Part shown: positions 1 through 7,005 of the stretch, piece by piece
How the letters are laid out: the number at the start of each line of letters is the position of its first letter
Position numbering within the stretch: position 1 is the first letter of the stretch
From: Candidatus Nitrosymbiomonas sp.
GTDB taxonomy: Bacteria > Sysuimicrobiota > Sysuimicrobiia > Sysuimicrobiales > Humicultoraceae
Assembly: GCA_020724185.1 (NCBI GenBank)
Contig: DYHL01000047.1
Location: forward strand, 1-13,905
Direction: 5' to 3'
Length of the DNA: 13,905 nt
The notes under the pieces: model-generated
What the model was told of the DNA's origin: nothing
What the model saw: the letters and a program-made list of their open reading frames with translations, nothing else
The model's database searches: none
Made by a program: the position numbers and the translations under genes

Positions 1-1
1 T

Positions 2-430
2 GACGCCGCGATCAACATGTTCCTTTCCTTTGGTTACTTCGCAACCGACGCCGAGAGCCAGGCAATGCTCGAGGGCGTGGCGCGGGCGCTGCGCCGCGGC
101 GGCCGCCTGCTCATTGACTTCTGGAACCGCGAGTATGAGATCCGCAACTTCCAATCGGTGGTGCTGGATCGGCGCGACGACGAGATCTTGGAGATCGAGG
201 ACTGGAACTTTGACCCGCTGGCAGGCCGGTTGGGCTGGGTCAACACCGTAATCTATCCGGACGGCCGCCGCGAGGCGTGGACGCAGTCCATCCGGGCCTT
301 CACCGTAGCCGAGATCAGGGCGATGCTCGGCGCGGCCGGATTTACACTGGTAGCCCTCTACGGCAGCCTGGCGGGTGAACCGTACACCATGGACTCCGAG
401 GCGGCGATCTTCGTGGCGGAGAGGAGGTGA
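2..430 (+). CDS. Class I SAM-dependent methyltransferase, C-terminal part (5' end outside window)
   Basis: The reading frame is open from the first complete codon at base 2 to the TGA at 428-430, so the gene starts left of the window and the ATG at 17 is internal. The first residues read DAAINMFLSFGYF, which matches the strand-4 region of class I methyltransferases (usual form 'FDAVxxxFxSFGYF'). This is followed by 'ALRRGGRLLIDFWNRE', the usual post-motif helix and strand. The C-terminal half ('FTVAEIRAMLGAAGFTLVALYGSL') is the typical end of the fold, where a helix precedes the last beta hairpin. The SAM-binding glycine motif would lie upstream and cannot be seen. The substrate is unknown. 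The last 73 bases overlap the end of the convergent HybB-like gene. Family assignment is good; specific function is unassigned. Confidence 0.85.
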   Translation, partial: DAAINMFLSFGYFATDAESQAMLEGVARALRRGGRLLIDFWNREYEIRNFQSVVLDRRDDEILEIEDWNFDPLAGRLGWVNTVIYPDGRREAWTQSIRAFTVAEIRAMLGAAGFTLVALYGSLAGEPYTMDSEAAIFVAERR

Positions 431-1542
431 GTCTCCTCGGGCGGGAACACCGGCAGGTGCTCGGCTATCAGGCGATAGGCCAAGACGCCCGCGGCCACGA
501 TTCCCAGCGTGATCAGCACTTCCATCCACGACGGGACGTACCGGGCTCCACTGCCGGCCAGCATGCCCGTGATCGCCACGTTCAGCCGGTTCAGCACCAC
601 GCCCAGAACCACGAGTGACGACGCGCCCGCAAGCCCTCCGGCCGACTGTCGGATGGCAGGCGTGGCCAGCATTCCCAGCGGCAGGATAACCCCCAACCCC
701 ATCTCGATGCTGAACAGGGTGCCTTCCAGCGTGGGAAGGAACGCCATTGCCAATGCCCCGCGCATTGCAAGATCGGCGGTCTTCAGGCTCAGGTAGAGGG
801 CCAGCACCACAAAGGTGGCTCGTCCCAGGTCCTCCAGCAAGGGCAACTCCAGCGTCCGCCCAAACGCCCGCGCACTGAGGAACGCCTCCACGACGACCAT
901 GGCCATGCCCACAGCCACGGCCGACAGAAAGAACAGCCAGGGCAGGAGCGGAGTGTACCACAGGGGATGCAGCTTGCCCGGGACGATCAGGAACAGCGAC
1001 CCCAGCGACGACTGGTGCATCGTTGAAAGGATGACCCCGACGATCACCAGGGGCGGTAGGGCCAGGCGCGTCATGCGGAGCAGCGATGTGCGCTTGAGGC
1101 GCTCGAGCACGACCTGCCCGAACTCGAGGCCCAGCACAAGCGTGTACAGCATCACGCACCAGGCCACCTCGAACATCACCGAGCGCGGGTTCCACATGAT
1201 CAACGCGTGCCAGATCCGGTACGGGCGTCCCAGGTCCACGAGCAGGCCGACGACCACCAGCACGTACCCCAGGAACCCGGTCAGGACGGCCGGGCGCAGG
1301 AGCGGCTCGTACCGCTTCAGGTGAAAGACGTGGACCGCCGCCGCCATCGTGAACCCGCCGGCGGCAAGCGCGACCCCGCACAGCACGTCGAACGCGATCC
1401 ACAGCCCCCACGGGAATCGATCCGAGAGGTTGGTCACGGCCCCCAACCCAAACGCGAAGCGCGCGACGGCCACGGCGAAACCACCGACCGCCAGGAGCCA
1501 CAGGGTCATCTGCCCGGCTGAAAGGTGCCTGAGCCGATTCAT
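358..1542 (-). CDS. HybB/NrfD-family integral membrane subunit (quinone-side electron-transfer protein)
   Basis: The product has 394 residues, close to E. coli HybB in length, and is almost entirely hydrophobic with about ten predicted membrane helices. Family landmarks are visible: 'FPWGLWIAFDVLCGVALAAGGF' type sequence at about residues 43-64, 'HQSSLGSLFLI' at 176-186, and 'RLNVAITGM' at 319-327. In this family the protein exchanges electrons between a periplasmic iron-sulfur partner and the menaquinone pool without binding heme. The gene starts at 1542 and overlaps the HybA-like stop by ATGA. A good AGGAGG lies 9 bases upstream (1552-1557). The family match effectively ends near 'LPVFP' (residue 367); the roughly 27 residues that follow look like added tail and lie mostly in the overlap with the methyltransferase. 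The substrate system is unknown because no catalytic subunit is nearby. Confidence 0.88.
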   Translation of the reverse strand: MNRLRHLSAGQMTLWLLAVGGFAVAVARFAFGLGAVTNLSDRFPWGLWIAFDVLCGVALAAGGFTMAAAVHVFHLKRYEPLLRPAVLTGFLGYVLVVVGLLVDLGRPYRIWHALIMWNPRSVMFEVAWCVMLYTLVLGLEFGQVVLERLKRTSLLRMTRLALPPLVIVGVILSTMHQSSLGSLFLIVPGKLHPLWYTPLLPWLFFLSAVAVGMAMVVVEAFLSARAFGRTLELPLLEDLGRATFVVLALYLSLKTADLAMRGALAMAFLPTLEGTLFSIEMGLGVILPLGMLATPAIRQSAGGLAGASSLVVLGVVLNRLNVAITGMLAGSGARYVPSWMEVLITLGIVAAGVLAYRLIAEHLPVFPPEETHLLSATKIAASESMVYGSPARLP

Positions 1543-2441
1543 GCGCTACCGCCTCCTGGGTGCTCCATGCGCTCGTTCCGCTTCCGGATCACGACCTCCA
1601 GTGCCGTCAGGGTCGCGCCCAGCCCCACGATAAGCCCGGGGATCTTGCCCAATGCGCGCCAGGTGAAGGCGGGAAGGGATTCACGGACGACCGTCGGGAA
1701 ACCCAGGTCCTGGAAGGGGACGTCGGAGACGTAGAGCATGGACGTTCCTCCCACCTCGTCCCTGCCGTAGATGGCGGGAACGTACCTGTCAGGGGCTTCC
1801 GCGATCCGGCGGGATGCCTCGGCCAGCAGATCCGACCGACGGCCGAACTTGAGGGCTTCAACCGGGCAGGCGGCCACGCATGCGGGTCCCTCACCCTGCG
1901 CCAGCCGCTCCGCGCAGAAGCTGCACTTCGTGACGGCAGGAAGGCGCTCCGCCCACTCGTACCTGGGAATCTGGAACGGGCAGGCGATCTGGCAATAGCG
2001 GCACCCGAGGCACCGCCACTCGTCGTAGACCACAGGCCCCTCGGGCGTCTGGTGCAGGGCACCCACCGGACACGCCGACGCGCAGGCCGGCGCCAGGCAG
2101 TGCATGCATTGGACCTTGATGGTCCTCTGCGCGGCCATGCCGTCCCCCATGCTGGAATGCGGGACGGGTTTGGGCAGCCGCTGAACCCTAACGTAGGTCC
2201 AGGCAGTGGGCCCGAGGTCTGCTGACTCGCCGGGAGGAAAGTTGCGGGCGGACTTGCAGGCGGCTTCGCAACCGCGGCAGCCGATGCAGCGCGAGATGTC
2301 AATGAGGGTGCCGTAGCCAGAGCCCTCGGCCGCGTGCGCCGCCTCCTCGACGGACAGGAACGCCGCGCCGATGCTGCTCGCTCCGATGATGCGGAGGAAC
2401 TTGCGGCGTGTCAGGCAGGCGGCCAGGTCTTCTACCGCCAT
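1539..2441 (-). CDS. HybA-like Tat-exported ferredoxin with four [4Fe-4S] clusters and C-terminal membrane anchor
   Basis: The 300-residue product begins with a twin-arginine signal ('TRRKFLRIIG' at 11-20, then a hydrophobic stretch and a probable cut after AHA near 37), so it should be exported folded with its clusters. Sixteen cysteines fall in four groups: C52/55/58/62, C112/115/120/124, C144/147/150/154 and C173/176/188/192. This is the HybA/DmsB/NrfC dicluster-ferredoxin pattern. Residues about 266-285 form one membrane helix followed by a basic tail, as in HybA. The role is to pass electrons between a periplasmic redox enzyme and the HybB-like subunit. I see no Shine-Dalgarno before the ATG at 2441. 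The 10-base overlap with the upstream small membrane gene points to translational coupling. It could equally serve a partner other than a hydrogenase. Confidence 0.9.
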   Translation of the reverse strand: MAVEDLAACLTRRKFLRIIGASSIGAAFLSVEEAAHAAEGSGYGTLIDISRCIGCRGCEAACKSARNFPPGESADLGPTAWTYVRVQRLPKPVPHSSMGDGMAAQRTIKVQCMHCLAPACASACPVGALHQTPEGPVVYDEWRCLGCRYCQIACPFQIPRYEWAERLPAVTKCSFCAERLAQGEGPACVAACPVEALKFGRRSDLLAEASRRIAEAPDRYVPAIYGRDEVGGTSMLYVSDVPFQDLGFPTVVRESLPAFTWRALGKIPGLIVGLGATLTALEVVIRKRNERMEHPGGGSA

Positions 2442-2728
2442 GCCGTCATGAACGCCGCAACGAAGAACGTCGAGAGTCCAAGGACCACGACGCCCATCAC
2501 GATGCCGGTGACCGCCTCATCGAGGCCTTCTGCCCCGCGGGTCCTCAGTATCCTGTACAGACCCAAGACCCCCAGCGTGATGGCCGCGAGCGCCAGGATG
2601 CAGTTGATGCCGGGCAGCCAGCAGACGCGCAGGGCGATCAGGCCCAGCGCGAAGCTCAACCCGGCCGAGCGGGGCAGGATCCCGCTCTTCTGCGTCGTCT
2701 GCGGAGGCCCTGTGGTCTGGTGCCGCAT
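2432..2728 (-). CDS. Small DUF4190-like membrane protein
   Basis: This 98-residue protein has a polar N-terminus (about 20 residues) and then two hydrophobic stretches. Residues 22-60 carry the 'GLIALRV..LPGINCILALAAITLGVLGLYRI' type pattern, and residues 72-96 the second helix. This helix-hairpin arrangement with 'AxxxGxxGLxxI' resembles DUF4190 proteins. The frame is open far upstream, but ATG 2728 is chosen because a full GGAGGTGA (2734-2741) sits 5 bases before it. It is the first gene of the minus-strand operon and overlaps the HybA-like start by 10 bases. Its function is unknown. The overlap suggests it is made together with the electron-transfer pair, perhaps as a small accessory membrane subunit. 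That role is inference from position only. Confidence 0.72.
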   Translation of the reverse strand: MRHQTTGPPQTTQKSGILPRSAGLSFALGLIALRVCWLPGINCILALAAITLGVLGLYRILRTRGAEGLDEAVTGIVMGVVVLGLSTFFVAAFMTAWR

Positions 2729-2733
2729 GGCGC

Positions 2734-2741
2734 TCACCTCC
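2734..2741 (-). promoter_or_regulatory. Strong Shine-Dalgarno fixing the start of the DUF4190-like gene
   Basis: On the minus strand the sequence GGAGGTGA lies 5 bases before the ATG at 2728. It decides between this start and the much longer open frame reaching back across metG, which is only an antisense shadow. Confidence 0.85.
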
Positions 2742-2872
2742 GATTCCAGCCTAGAGGCAAGCGTGGCAGGCCGCATCGGGCAGATGTCCATGCGCAGGCG
2801 GCGGAACTCCCATCGGACGGGGGGGCGATGCCCAACGTAGCAAAGGAAACCGACCCATAGAACACCCGGCAT

Positions 2873-2902
2873 TTGACGCTCGCGGACGGCCGGGCCTAGA
2901 AT
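2873..2902 (+). promoter_or_regulatory. Sigma70-type promoter for metG
   Basis: TTGACG at 2873-2878 and TAGAAT at 2897-2902 are separated by 18 bases, giving five of six matches in each box. Transcription would start near 2909, leaving a leader of about 87 bases before the metG ATG. It lies in the 267-bp gap between the divergent DUF4190-like gene and metG. I could not find an equally good promoter for the minus-strand operon in the same gap. Confidence 0.6.
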
Positions 2903-2939
2903 CAGACCTAACACGACAGGGCGATGATGGAGCGGGAGT

Positions 2940-2968
2940 AGACCTCCTGTCCAGTGGACCAGGGGTCT
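2940..2968 (+). promoter_or_regulatory. Hairpin in the metG leader
   Basis: The segments 2940-2952 and 2956-2968 pair (GACC..CTGTCC with GGAC..GGGGTC) around a three-base loop, with one two-by-two mismatch and one G-T pair. The hairpin sits between the promoter and the ribosome-binding site of metG. No T-box consensus or U-tract is seen, so a regulatory role is only a possibility. Confidence 0.3.
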
Positions 2969-2995
2969 GTCGCATTTTCCGGAAGGGTGTGGCCG

Positions 2996-4933
2996 ATGGA
3001 GAAGTTCTACATTACGACGCCGATCTACTACGTGAACGACGTGCCGCATATCGGGCACGCCTACGCGACCATCGCGGCCGATGCCGCGGCCAGGTTCCAC
3101 CGGCTGGCCGGCCGCGACGTGTACTTCGCCACCGGCACCGACGAACACGGTCTCAACATCGAGCGCGTGGCCCGCGCCCACGGGGTGGCGCCCCAGGCCT
3201 GGGCCGACAGGATTTCCACCGCGTTCCGCGACCTTTGGGCCGGCCTCCACATTGCCTACGACGGCTACATCCGCACTACCGAGCCCAGGCACGAACGGGT
3301 GGTGCAGGCGATCTTCACGCGGCTGCACGAGCAAGGGGACATCTACAAGGGCACCTACGAGGGGTGGTACTGCGCCTCGTGTGAATCGTTCTATTCCGAG
3401 GCCGAGCTGGGCGAGGACCGCACCTGTGCAGTGCACACGGGCAGGCCGGTCGAGTGGAACGCCGAGCCCTGCTACCTCTTCCGTCTGTCCAGGTACCAGG
3501 ACTGGATCCAGAGCCACATCGAGCGCCACCCCGGATTCATCGAGCCCGAGGCGCAGCGCAACGAGGTACTGAGCTTCGTCCGGTCCGGGCTCCGGGATAT
3601 CTCGGTCAGCCGCTCCACCTTCAAGTGGGGCGTGCCGCTTCCCTTCGACCCCGACCAGGTCGCCTATGTCTGGATTGACGCCCTGATCAACTACATCACG
3701 GTCATCGGATACGGTGACGACCTGGAGCAGTTCCGGAGGTTCTGGCCGGCAGACGTGCACCTGGTGGGCCGGGACATTCTAAGGTTTCACGCCGTGATCT
3801 GGCCGATCGTGCTGCACGCCGCCGGATTGGAGCCGCCCCGCCAGGTCTTCGCGACAGGATTCCTGACGTTTGGGGGGCAGAAGTTCAGCAAGTCGCTTGG
3901 GATCATCCTGGACCCGGTGGCCGTTAGTCGCGAGTTGGCCGAGGCGTCCGGGGCCGAGCCGGCGGTGGCGGTGGACGCGCTGCGCTACTTCCTCCTCCGC
4001 GAGGTTCCGTTCGGCGCCGACGGCGACTTCAACCAGCCGGCACTGATCGGTCGGTTCAACGCCGACCTGGCCAACGATTACGGTAACCTGCTCAACCGCA
4101 CCCTCCCCCTCGTCGCGCGCCAGTTTGGCGGAGTGCTCCCCACGCCGGGCCCGGCCGAAGGGACCGACGCCGCGCTGGCAGACCTCGCCCGAGCGGTGGT
4201 GGCTGCGGTAGGCGAGCACGTGGGCCGCCTCAACTTCAGCCAGGCGCTGGCCGAGGTATGGAGACTGTTAGGCGCGGCCAACAAGTACATAGACGAAGAG
4301 GCGCCGTGGTCGGCCATCAAGCAGGGCCGTACCGACAGGGCAGGGACGATCTTGTACAACACGCTGGAAGCCCTGCGAATCGCCACCATCGTGCTTTCCC
4401 CGGTGATGCCGGTCGCCACCCAGCGGGTGTGGGAGCAGCTCGGCATCGAGCAGCCGCTGGAAGACCAGCGGCTCGAAGATGCCAGGCGGTGGGGTTCGCT
4501 TTCCCCGGGCCTGCGCGTGCGAACCGGAAACCCCATCTTCCCGCGCATTGACACGCGGCCCAGGCCCGTCGCAGCCGCCACAGCCGGAGAGGGAGGAGAT
4601 CCCGTGAGCGAGATCACGATCGAGGAGTTCAAGCGCCTGGATGTACGCATCGGCGAGGTTACCGCCGCCGAGAGGGTTCCGGGCACGGACAAGCTGGTGA
4701 AGCTGTCCGTGGACATAGGCGATGAGGCACGCACGCTCGTGGCAGGGATCGCCACTCACTACCAGACAGCAGACCTAATCGGCCGGCGCATTGTCGTACT
4801 GGCCAACCTGCAGCCGCGCAAGGTGCGCGGCGTTGAGTCGCGTGGGATGCTGCTGGCAGCGACGTGGGGCGACGACGAGGTGGCGATCCTCACCGTGGAC
4901 GGAGCGCCGCCCGTGGGGTCCAGGATTTCCTGA
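2996..4933 (+). CDS. metG: Methionyl-tRNA synthetase with fused C-terminal tRNA-binding domain
   Basis: This 645-residue enzyme charges tRNA-Met with methionine using ATP in the cytoplasm. The class I signatures are present: 'PHIGH' at 17-21 and the KMSKS variant KFSKS at 296-300. A zinc knuckle uses C126, C129, C144 and H147, the CxxC...CxxH arrangement known from Thermus-type MetRS. Residues about 360-500 form the anticodon-binding helical domain ('NxLLNRTLP', 'NKYIDEEAPW'). Residues about 537-645 are a Trbp111-like tRNA-binding OB fold ('FKRLDVRIGEV', 'LANLQPRKVRGVESRGMLLAA'), which normally also dimerises the enzyme. ATG 2996 is chosen over the upstream in-frame GTG 2954 because the family begins at 'KFYITTPIYYVN' and GGAAGGG (2981-2987) lies 8 bases before it. 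tatD follows after 80 bases, a neighbourhood also known in Firmicutes. Confidence 0.97.
   Translation: MEKFYITTPIYYVNDVPHIGHAYATIAADAAARFHRLAGRDVYFATGTDEHGLNIERVARAHGVAPQAWADRISTAFRDLWAGLHIAYDGYIRTTEPRHERVVQAIFTRLHEQGDIYKGTYEGWYCASCESFYSEAELGEDRTCAVHTGRPVEWNAEPCYLFRLSRYQDWIQSHIERHPGFIEPEAQRNEVLSFVRSGLRDISVSRSTFKWGVPLPFDPDQVAYVWIDALINYITVIGYGDDLEQFRRFWPADVHLVGRDILRFHAVIWPIVLHAAGLEPPRQVFATGFLTFGGQKFSKSLGIILDPVAVSRELAEASGAEPAVAVDALRYFLLREVPFGADGDFNQPALIGRFNADLANDYGNLLNRTLPLVARQFGGVLPTPGPAEGTDAALADLARAVVAAVGEHVGRLNFSQALAEVWRLLGAANKYIDEEAPWSAIKQGRTDRAGTILYNTLEALRIATIVLSPVMPVATQRVWEQLGIEQPLEDQRLEDARRWGSLSPGLRVRTGNPIFPRIDTRPRPVAAATAGEGGDPVSEITIEEFKRLDVRIGEVTAAERVPGTDKLVKLSVDIGDEARTLVAGIATHYQTADLIGRRIVVLANLQPRKVRGVESRGMLLAATWGDDEVAILTVDGAPPVGSRIS
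4591..4933 (+). promoter_or_regulatory. Internal ribosome-binding site and GTG start inside metG, at the tRNA-binding domain boundary
   Basis: GGGAGGAG at 4591-4598 lies 5 bases before an in-frame GTG at 4604-4606 (residue 537). Translation from there would give a separate protein of 109 residues starting MSEITIEEFKRLDVRIGEV, which is a complete Trbp111-like tRNA-binding domain with a natural start. The preceding linker (about 510-536) is low-complexity and proline/alanine/glycine rich. Whether the site is used is inference. Confidence 0.45.
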
Positions 4934-4978
4934 TTGGACGGCCCGACACGCGCCGCCGGCGCTGCGCGGCCCGGCAGG

Positions 4979-5007
4979 TTGCGGCTCATTCCAGCGCCCG
5001 GTAGACT
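4979..5007 (+). promoter_or_regulatory. Possible promoter giving a leaderless tatD transcript
   Basis: TTGCGG at 4979-4984 and TAGACT at 5002-5007 are 17 bases apart. The -10 box fits TANNNT and ends 6 bases before the tatD GTG, so the predicted start of transcription coincides with the start codon. The -35 is weak (three of six). The alternative is read-through from metG. Confidence 0.35.
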
Positions 5008-5013
5008 GAAGAG

Positions 5014-5802
5014 GTGATCCTCAACCTCTTCGACTCGCACCTTCACCTGGACGACGGGGCGTTCGACCCCGACCGGGAGGCCGTGCTGGACCGTGCCCGG
5101 GCCGCGGGCGTGGGCGGGTTCGTCACCATTGGGACCTCGCTGGGATCGAGCCGCCGCGCAGTTGCCCTCGCAGAACGGCACAACGACGTGTTCGCGGCAG
5201 TGGCGATTCACCCCCACGACGCCGGCGATGCCACGCCCGAGGCGATGCGCGAACTGGCAGCGCTGGCCCGCCATCCCAGGGTGGTGGCCATCGGCGAGAC
5301 CGGGCTTGACTACTACCGGTGCTTCGCGCCGCGCGAGGCCCAGGCGAACGCGTTTCACGCGCACCTGAGCCTGGCTCGCGAGCTGCACCTCCCGGTGATC
5401 ATCCACAGCCGTGACGCCTATCAGGACGTGCTGCGCATCCTGGACGAGGGTGCGCCCCCGGGCGTGGTCATGCACTGCTTCTCCGGATCGCTTGAGATCG
5501 CCCGGTCCTGCCTGGACCGAGACTACTACCTGGGTCTGGGCGGTCCGCTGACCTACCGCAACGCGCGCCAGACCCAGGAGGTGGTGCGCTTCGTACCGCC
5601 GGACCGTCTCCTCCTTGAAACCGACGCCCCGTACCTGCCGCCAGAGCCGCACCGCGGCCGGCGCAACGAGCCGGCCCATCTGCCCCTGGTGGCCTGGGCA
5701 GCGGCCCACGCGCGCGGCGTAGCTGCTGGCACGGTTGCCGAGATCACGACATCCAACGCCAGGGCGGTTTTCAACATCGCCCGGTTTGCGGCGCTCTCAT
5801 GA
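5014..5802 (+). CDS. tatD: TatD-family metal-dependent hydrolase / deoxyribonuclease
   Basis: The 262-residue TIM-barrel protein has all TatD metal ligands: HxH at H9/H11, E95 in 'GETGLDYY', H131 in 'IIHSRDA', H154 in 'MHCFSG', and D204 in 'LLETDAPYL'. Family members are cytoplasmic two-metal hydrolases with 3'-5' exonuclease activity on DNA or RNA, linked to DNA repair or quality control. The GTG at 5014 is the only reasonable start, because an in-frame stop lies at 5002-5004 and the HxH motif must be near the N-terminus. The GAAGAGG before it is immediately adjacent, too close for normal initiation, which fits either a leaderless message or weak initiation. The gene lies 80 bases after metG and overlaps the next gene by ATGA. 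Confidence 0.95.
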   Translation: MILNLFDSHLHLDDGAFDPDREAVLDRARAAGVGGFVTIGTSLGSSRRAVALAERHNDVFAAVAIHPHDAGDATPEAMRELAALARHPRVVAIGETGLDYYRCFAPREAQANAFHAHLSLARELHLPVIIHSRDAYQDVLRILDEGAPPGVVMHCFSGSLEIARSCLDRDYYLGLGGPLTYRNARQTQEVVRFVPPDRLLLETDAPYLPPEPHRGRRNEPAHLPLVAWAAAHARGVAAGTVAEITTSNARAVFNIARFAALS

Positions 5803-6911
5803 CCCGGCCCGCACGCGGCGCGTTCGTCTTCCGCCTTGCTGCCGGGATACTGGCCGCTCTGCTGCTGGCGTCCGCTGCCTCGCCTGCCCTGGCCGCACCG
5901 GCCGAAGACCAGGAGATCCGGATCGGCCGGCAGGCCGCGACCGAGCTCGAGGCCAAGTTCAAGGTTGTCAAGGACCCCGAGATCACGGACCGGGTGAACC
6001 GCATAGGCGCCGCCGTGTCGGCGGTTTCCGACCGCCCGCGTCTGCCGTACAACTTCAAGGTGGTGGAGGTCGCCCAGGTAAACGCGGTGGCGCTGCCGGG
6101 CGGGTTCGTCTACCTGACAACCGGTCTGCTCAAGTTCGTTCGCAGCGACCACGAGCTGGCCGCGGTCATCGCCCATGAGGTGGCGCACGCCGCGCGCGCC
6201 CACGGCATGGAGATGATGCGCCGCGCGAACCAGGCCGCGTTCGTCACCCTGCTGGTCGCGATCTTCGCCCGCGACGCCAACCTGGCGCAGGGCGCTCATA
6301 TCTTCTCCACAGGCCTGCTCTCGGGATACTCGCGTGACCTCGAGCGGGACGCCGATCTCGCATCCATTGCCTACCTGTCCAAGACCGCCTACAGCCCGGT
6401 CGCGGTGCTGACCGTACTGGAGCGGTTGGTGCGGGCAGAGCAGCTCTCGCCGCGGCGCGACCTGGGCGCCTTCGCCGAGCATCCCAAGACCGCTGAGCGC
6501 GCGCAGTATGTGGAGGCCGAGCTTCGCGCCCGCCGGATCGCGCTCGTACGGCGGGTTCCAGCCAACTACCTGGTACTCACGGTGCGGGAGCACATCAATG
6601 GGGACGTGGCTCTCACCGAGCTTCTGCTCAACAACCGTCCGATCGTGCGGCTGCCGGATCCGGCCAGGATCAAGGAGGCAGCCGACCTGCTCGACCGGCT
6701 CTTCGACGCCGACCTCGAGCCGTTCGAGGTGTCCGCGGCCGAGTACCCGGGGGGCTGGGGTGTGTTCGCCCGCGGCTGGGCGGTGTTCCGCTTCGTCCCC
6801 AGGGACGTCTCACTCGAGGGCGGATCGGTACGCGATCTGGCGGTGACCATTGCCTTCCGCCTTCGCGCAGCCATTGACGATGACATCCGCCGGAGGCGGC
6901 TGCAGGGGTAG
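5799..6911 (+). CDS. Exported M48-family zinc metalloprotease
   Basis: The 370-residue product starts with a signal peptide: basic residues, a hydrophobic core at about 11-27, and cleavage after 'SPALA' near 32. The zinc site HEVAH is at 126-130, and the third ligand is E182 in 'LERDADLASIAYL'. The 'NAVALPGGFVYLTTGLL' segment at 95-111 and the 'EHPKTAERA' segment at 227-235 are further M48C (BepA/LoiP/YfgC) landmarks. Such enzymes degrade or help assemble envelope proteins outside the cytoplasmic membrane. It lacks an obvious TPR domain; residues about 245-370 form a less conserved C-terminal region. Start ATG 5799 overlaps the tatD stop (ATGA) without its own ribosome-binding site, so its translation is probably coupled to tatD. 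Confidence 0.92.
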   Translation: MTRPARGAFVFRLAAGILAALLLASAASPALAAPAEDQEIRIGRQAATELEAKFKVVKDPEITDRVNRIGAAVSAVSDRPRLPYNFKVVEVAQVNAVALPGGFVYLTTGLLKFVRSDHELAAVIAHEVAHAARAHGMEMMRRANQAAFVTLLVAIFARDANLAQGAHIFSTGLLSGYSRDLERDADLASIAYLSKTAYSPVAVLTVLERLVRAEQLSPRRDLGAFAEHPKTAERAQYVEAELRARRIALVRRVPANYLVLTVREHINGDVALTELLLNNRPIVRLPDPARIKEAADLLDRLFDADLEPFEVSAAEYPGGWGVFARGWAVFRFVPRDVSLEGGSVRDLAVTIAFRLRAAIDDDIRRRRLQG

Positions 6912-6939
6912 TGCGCGGCGATAGCGATCTCATCGGGCG

Positions 6940-6968
6940 TTGACAGCGGGCGGTCACAGGGGTATCCT
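6940..6968 (+). promoter_or_regulatory. Promoter of the tetR-efflux operon
   Basis: A perfect TTGACA (6940-6945) and TATCCT (6963-6968) are separated by 17 bases. Transcription would start near 6975, inside the palindromic operator. The distance to the tetR GTG leaves a leader of about 30 bases with a good ribosome-binding site. The promoter lies 28 bases after the M48 gene, marking a new transcription unit. Confidence 0.75.
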
Positions 6969-6994
6969 GCATACCGACCAGTCGGTATGCAGGA
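6965..6994. promoter_or_regulatory. TetR-type operator, 30-bp inverted repeat
   Basis: Two perfectly complementary 14-base arms, TCCTGCATACCGAC and GTCGGTATGCAGGA, flank the dinucleotide CA. The core ACCGAC-CA-GTCGGT is a typical symmetrical TetR-family site. It covers the last four bases of the -10 box and the predicted transcription start, and its right edge touches the ribosome-binding site of tetR. Binding here should block RNA polymerase, so autorepression is very likely. Confidence 0.8.
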
Positions 6995-7005
6995 AGGAGA
7001 GGCCG

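Noticed and set aside
2903..2995. T-box riboswitch ahead of metG
   Set aside because: The leader is too short and the conserved T-box antiterminator sequence and terminator are absent.
2432..3760. Long minus-strand open frame of 442 codons across the start of metG
   Set aside because: Only its last 98 codons are real (DUF4190-like gene with its own strong ribosome-binding site). The rest is antisense to metG and has no family features; long shadow frames are normal in GC-rich DNA.
4759..5709. Minus-strand frame of 316 codons opposite tatD, and a similar one at 5553-6593 opposite the M48 gene
   Set aside because: Both lie opposite well-supported genes and show low-complexity His/Val/Gly/Arg-rich sequence without recognisable domains or ribosome-binding sites.
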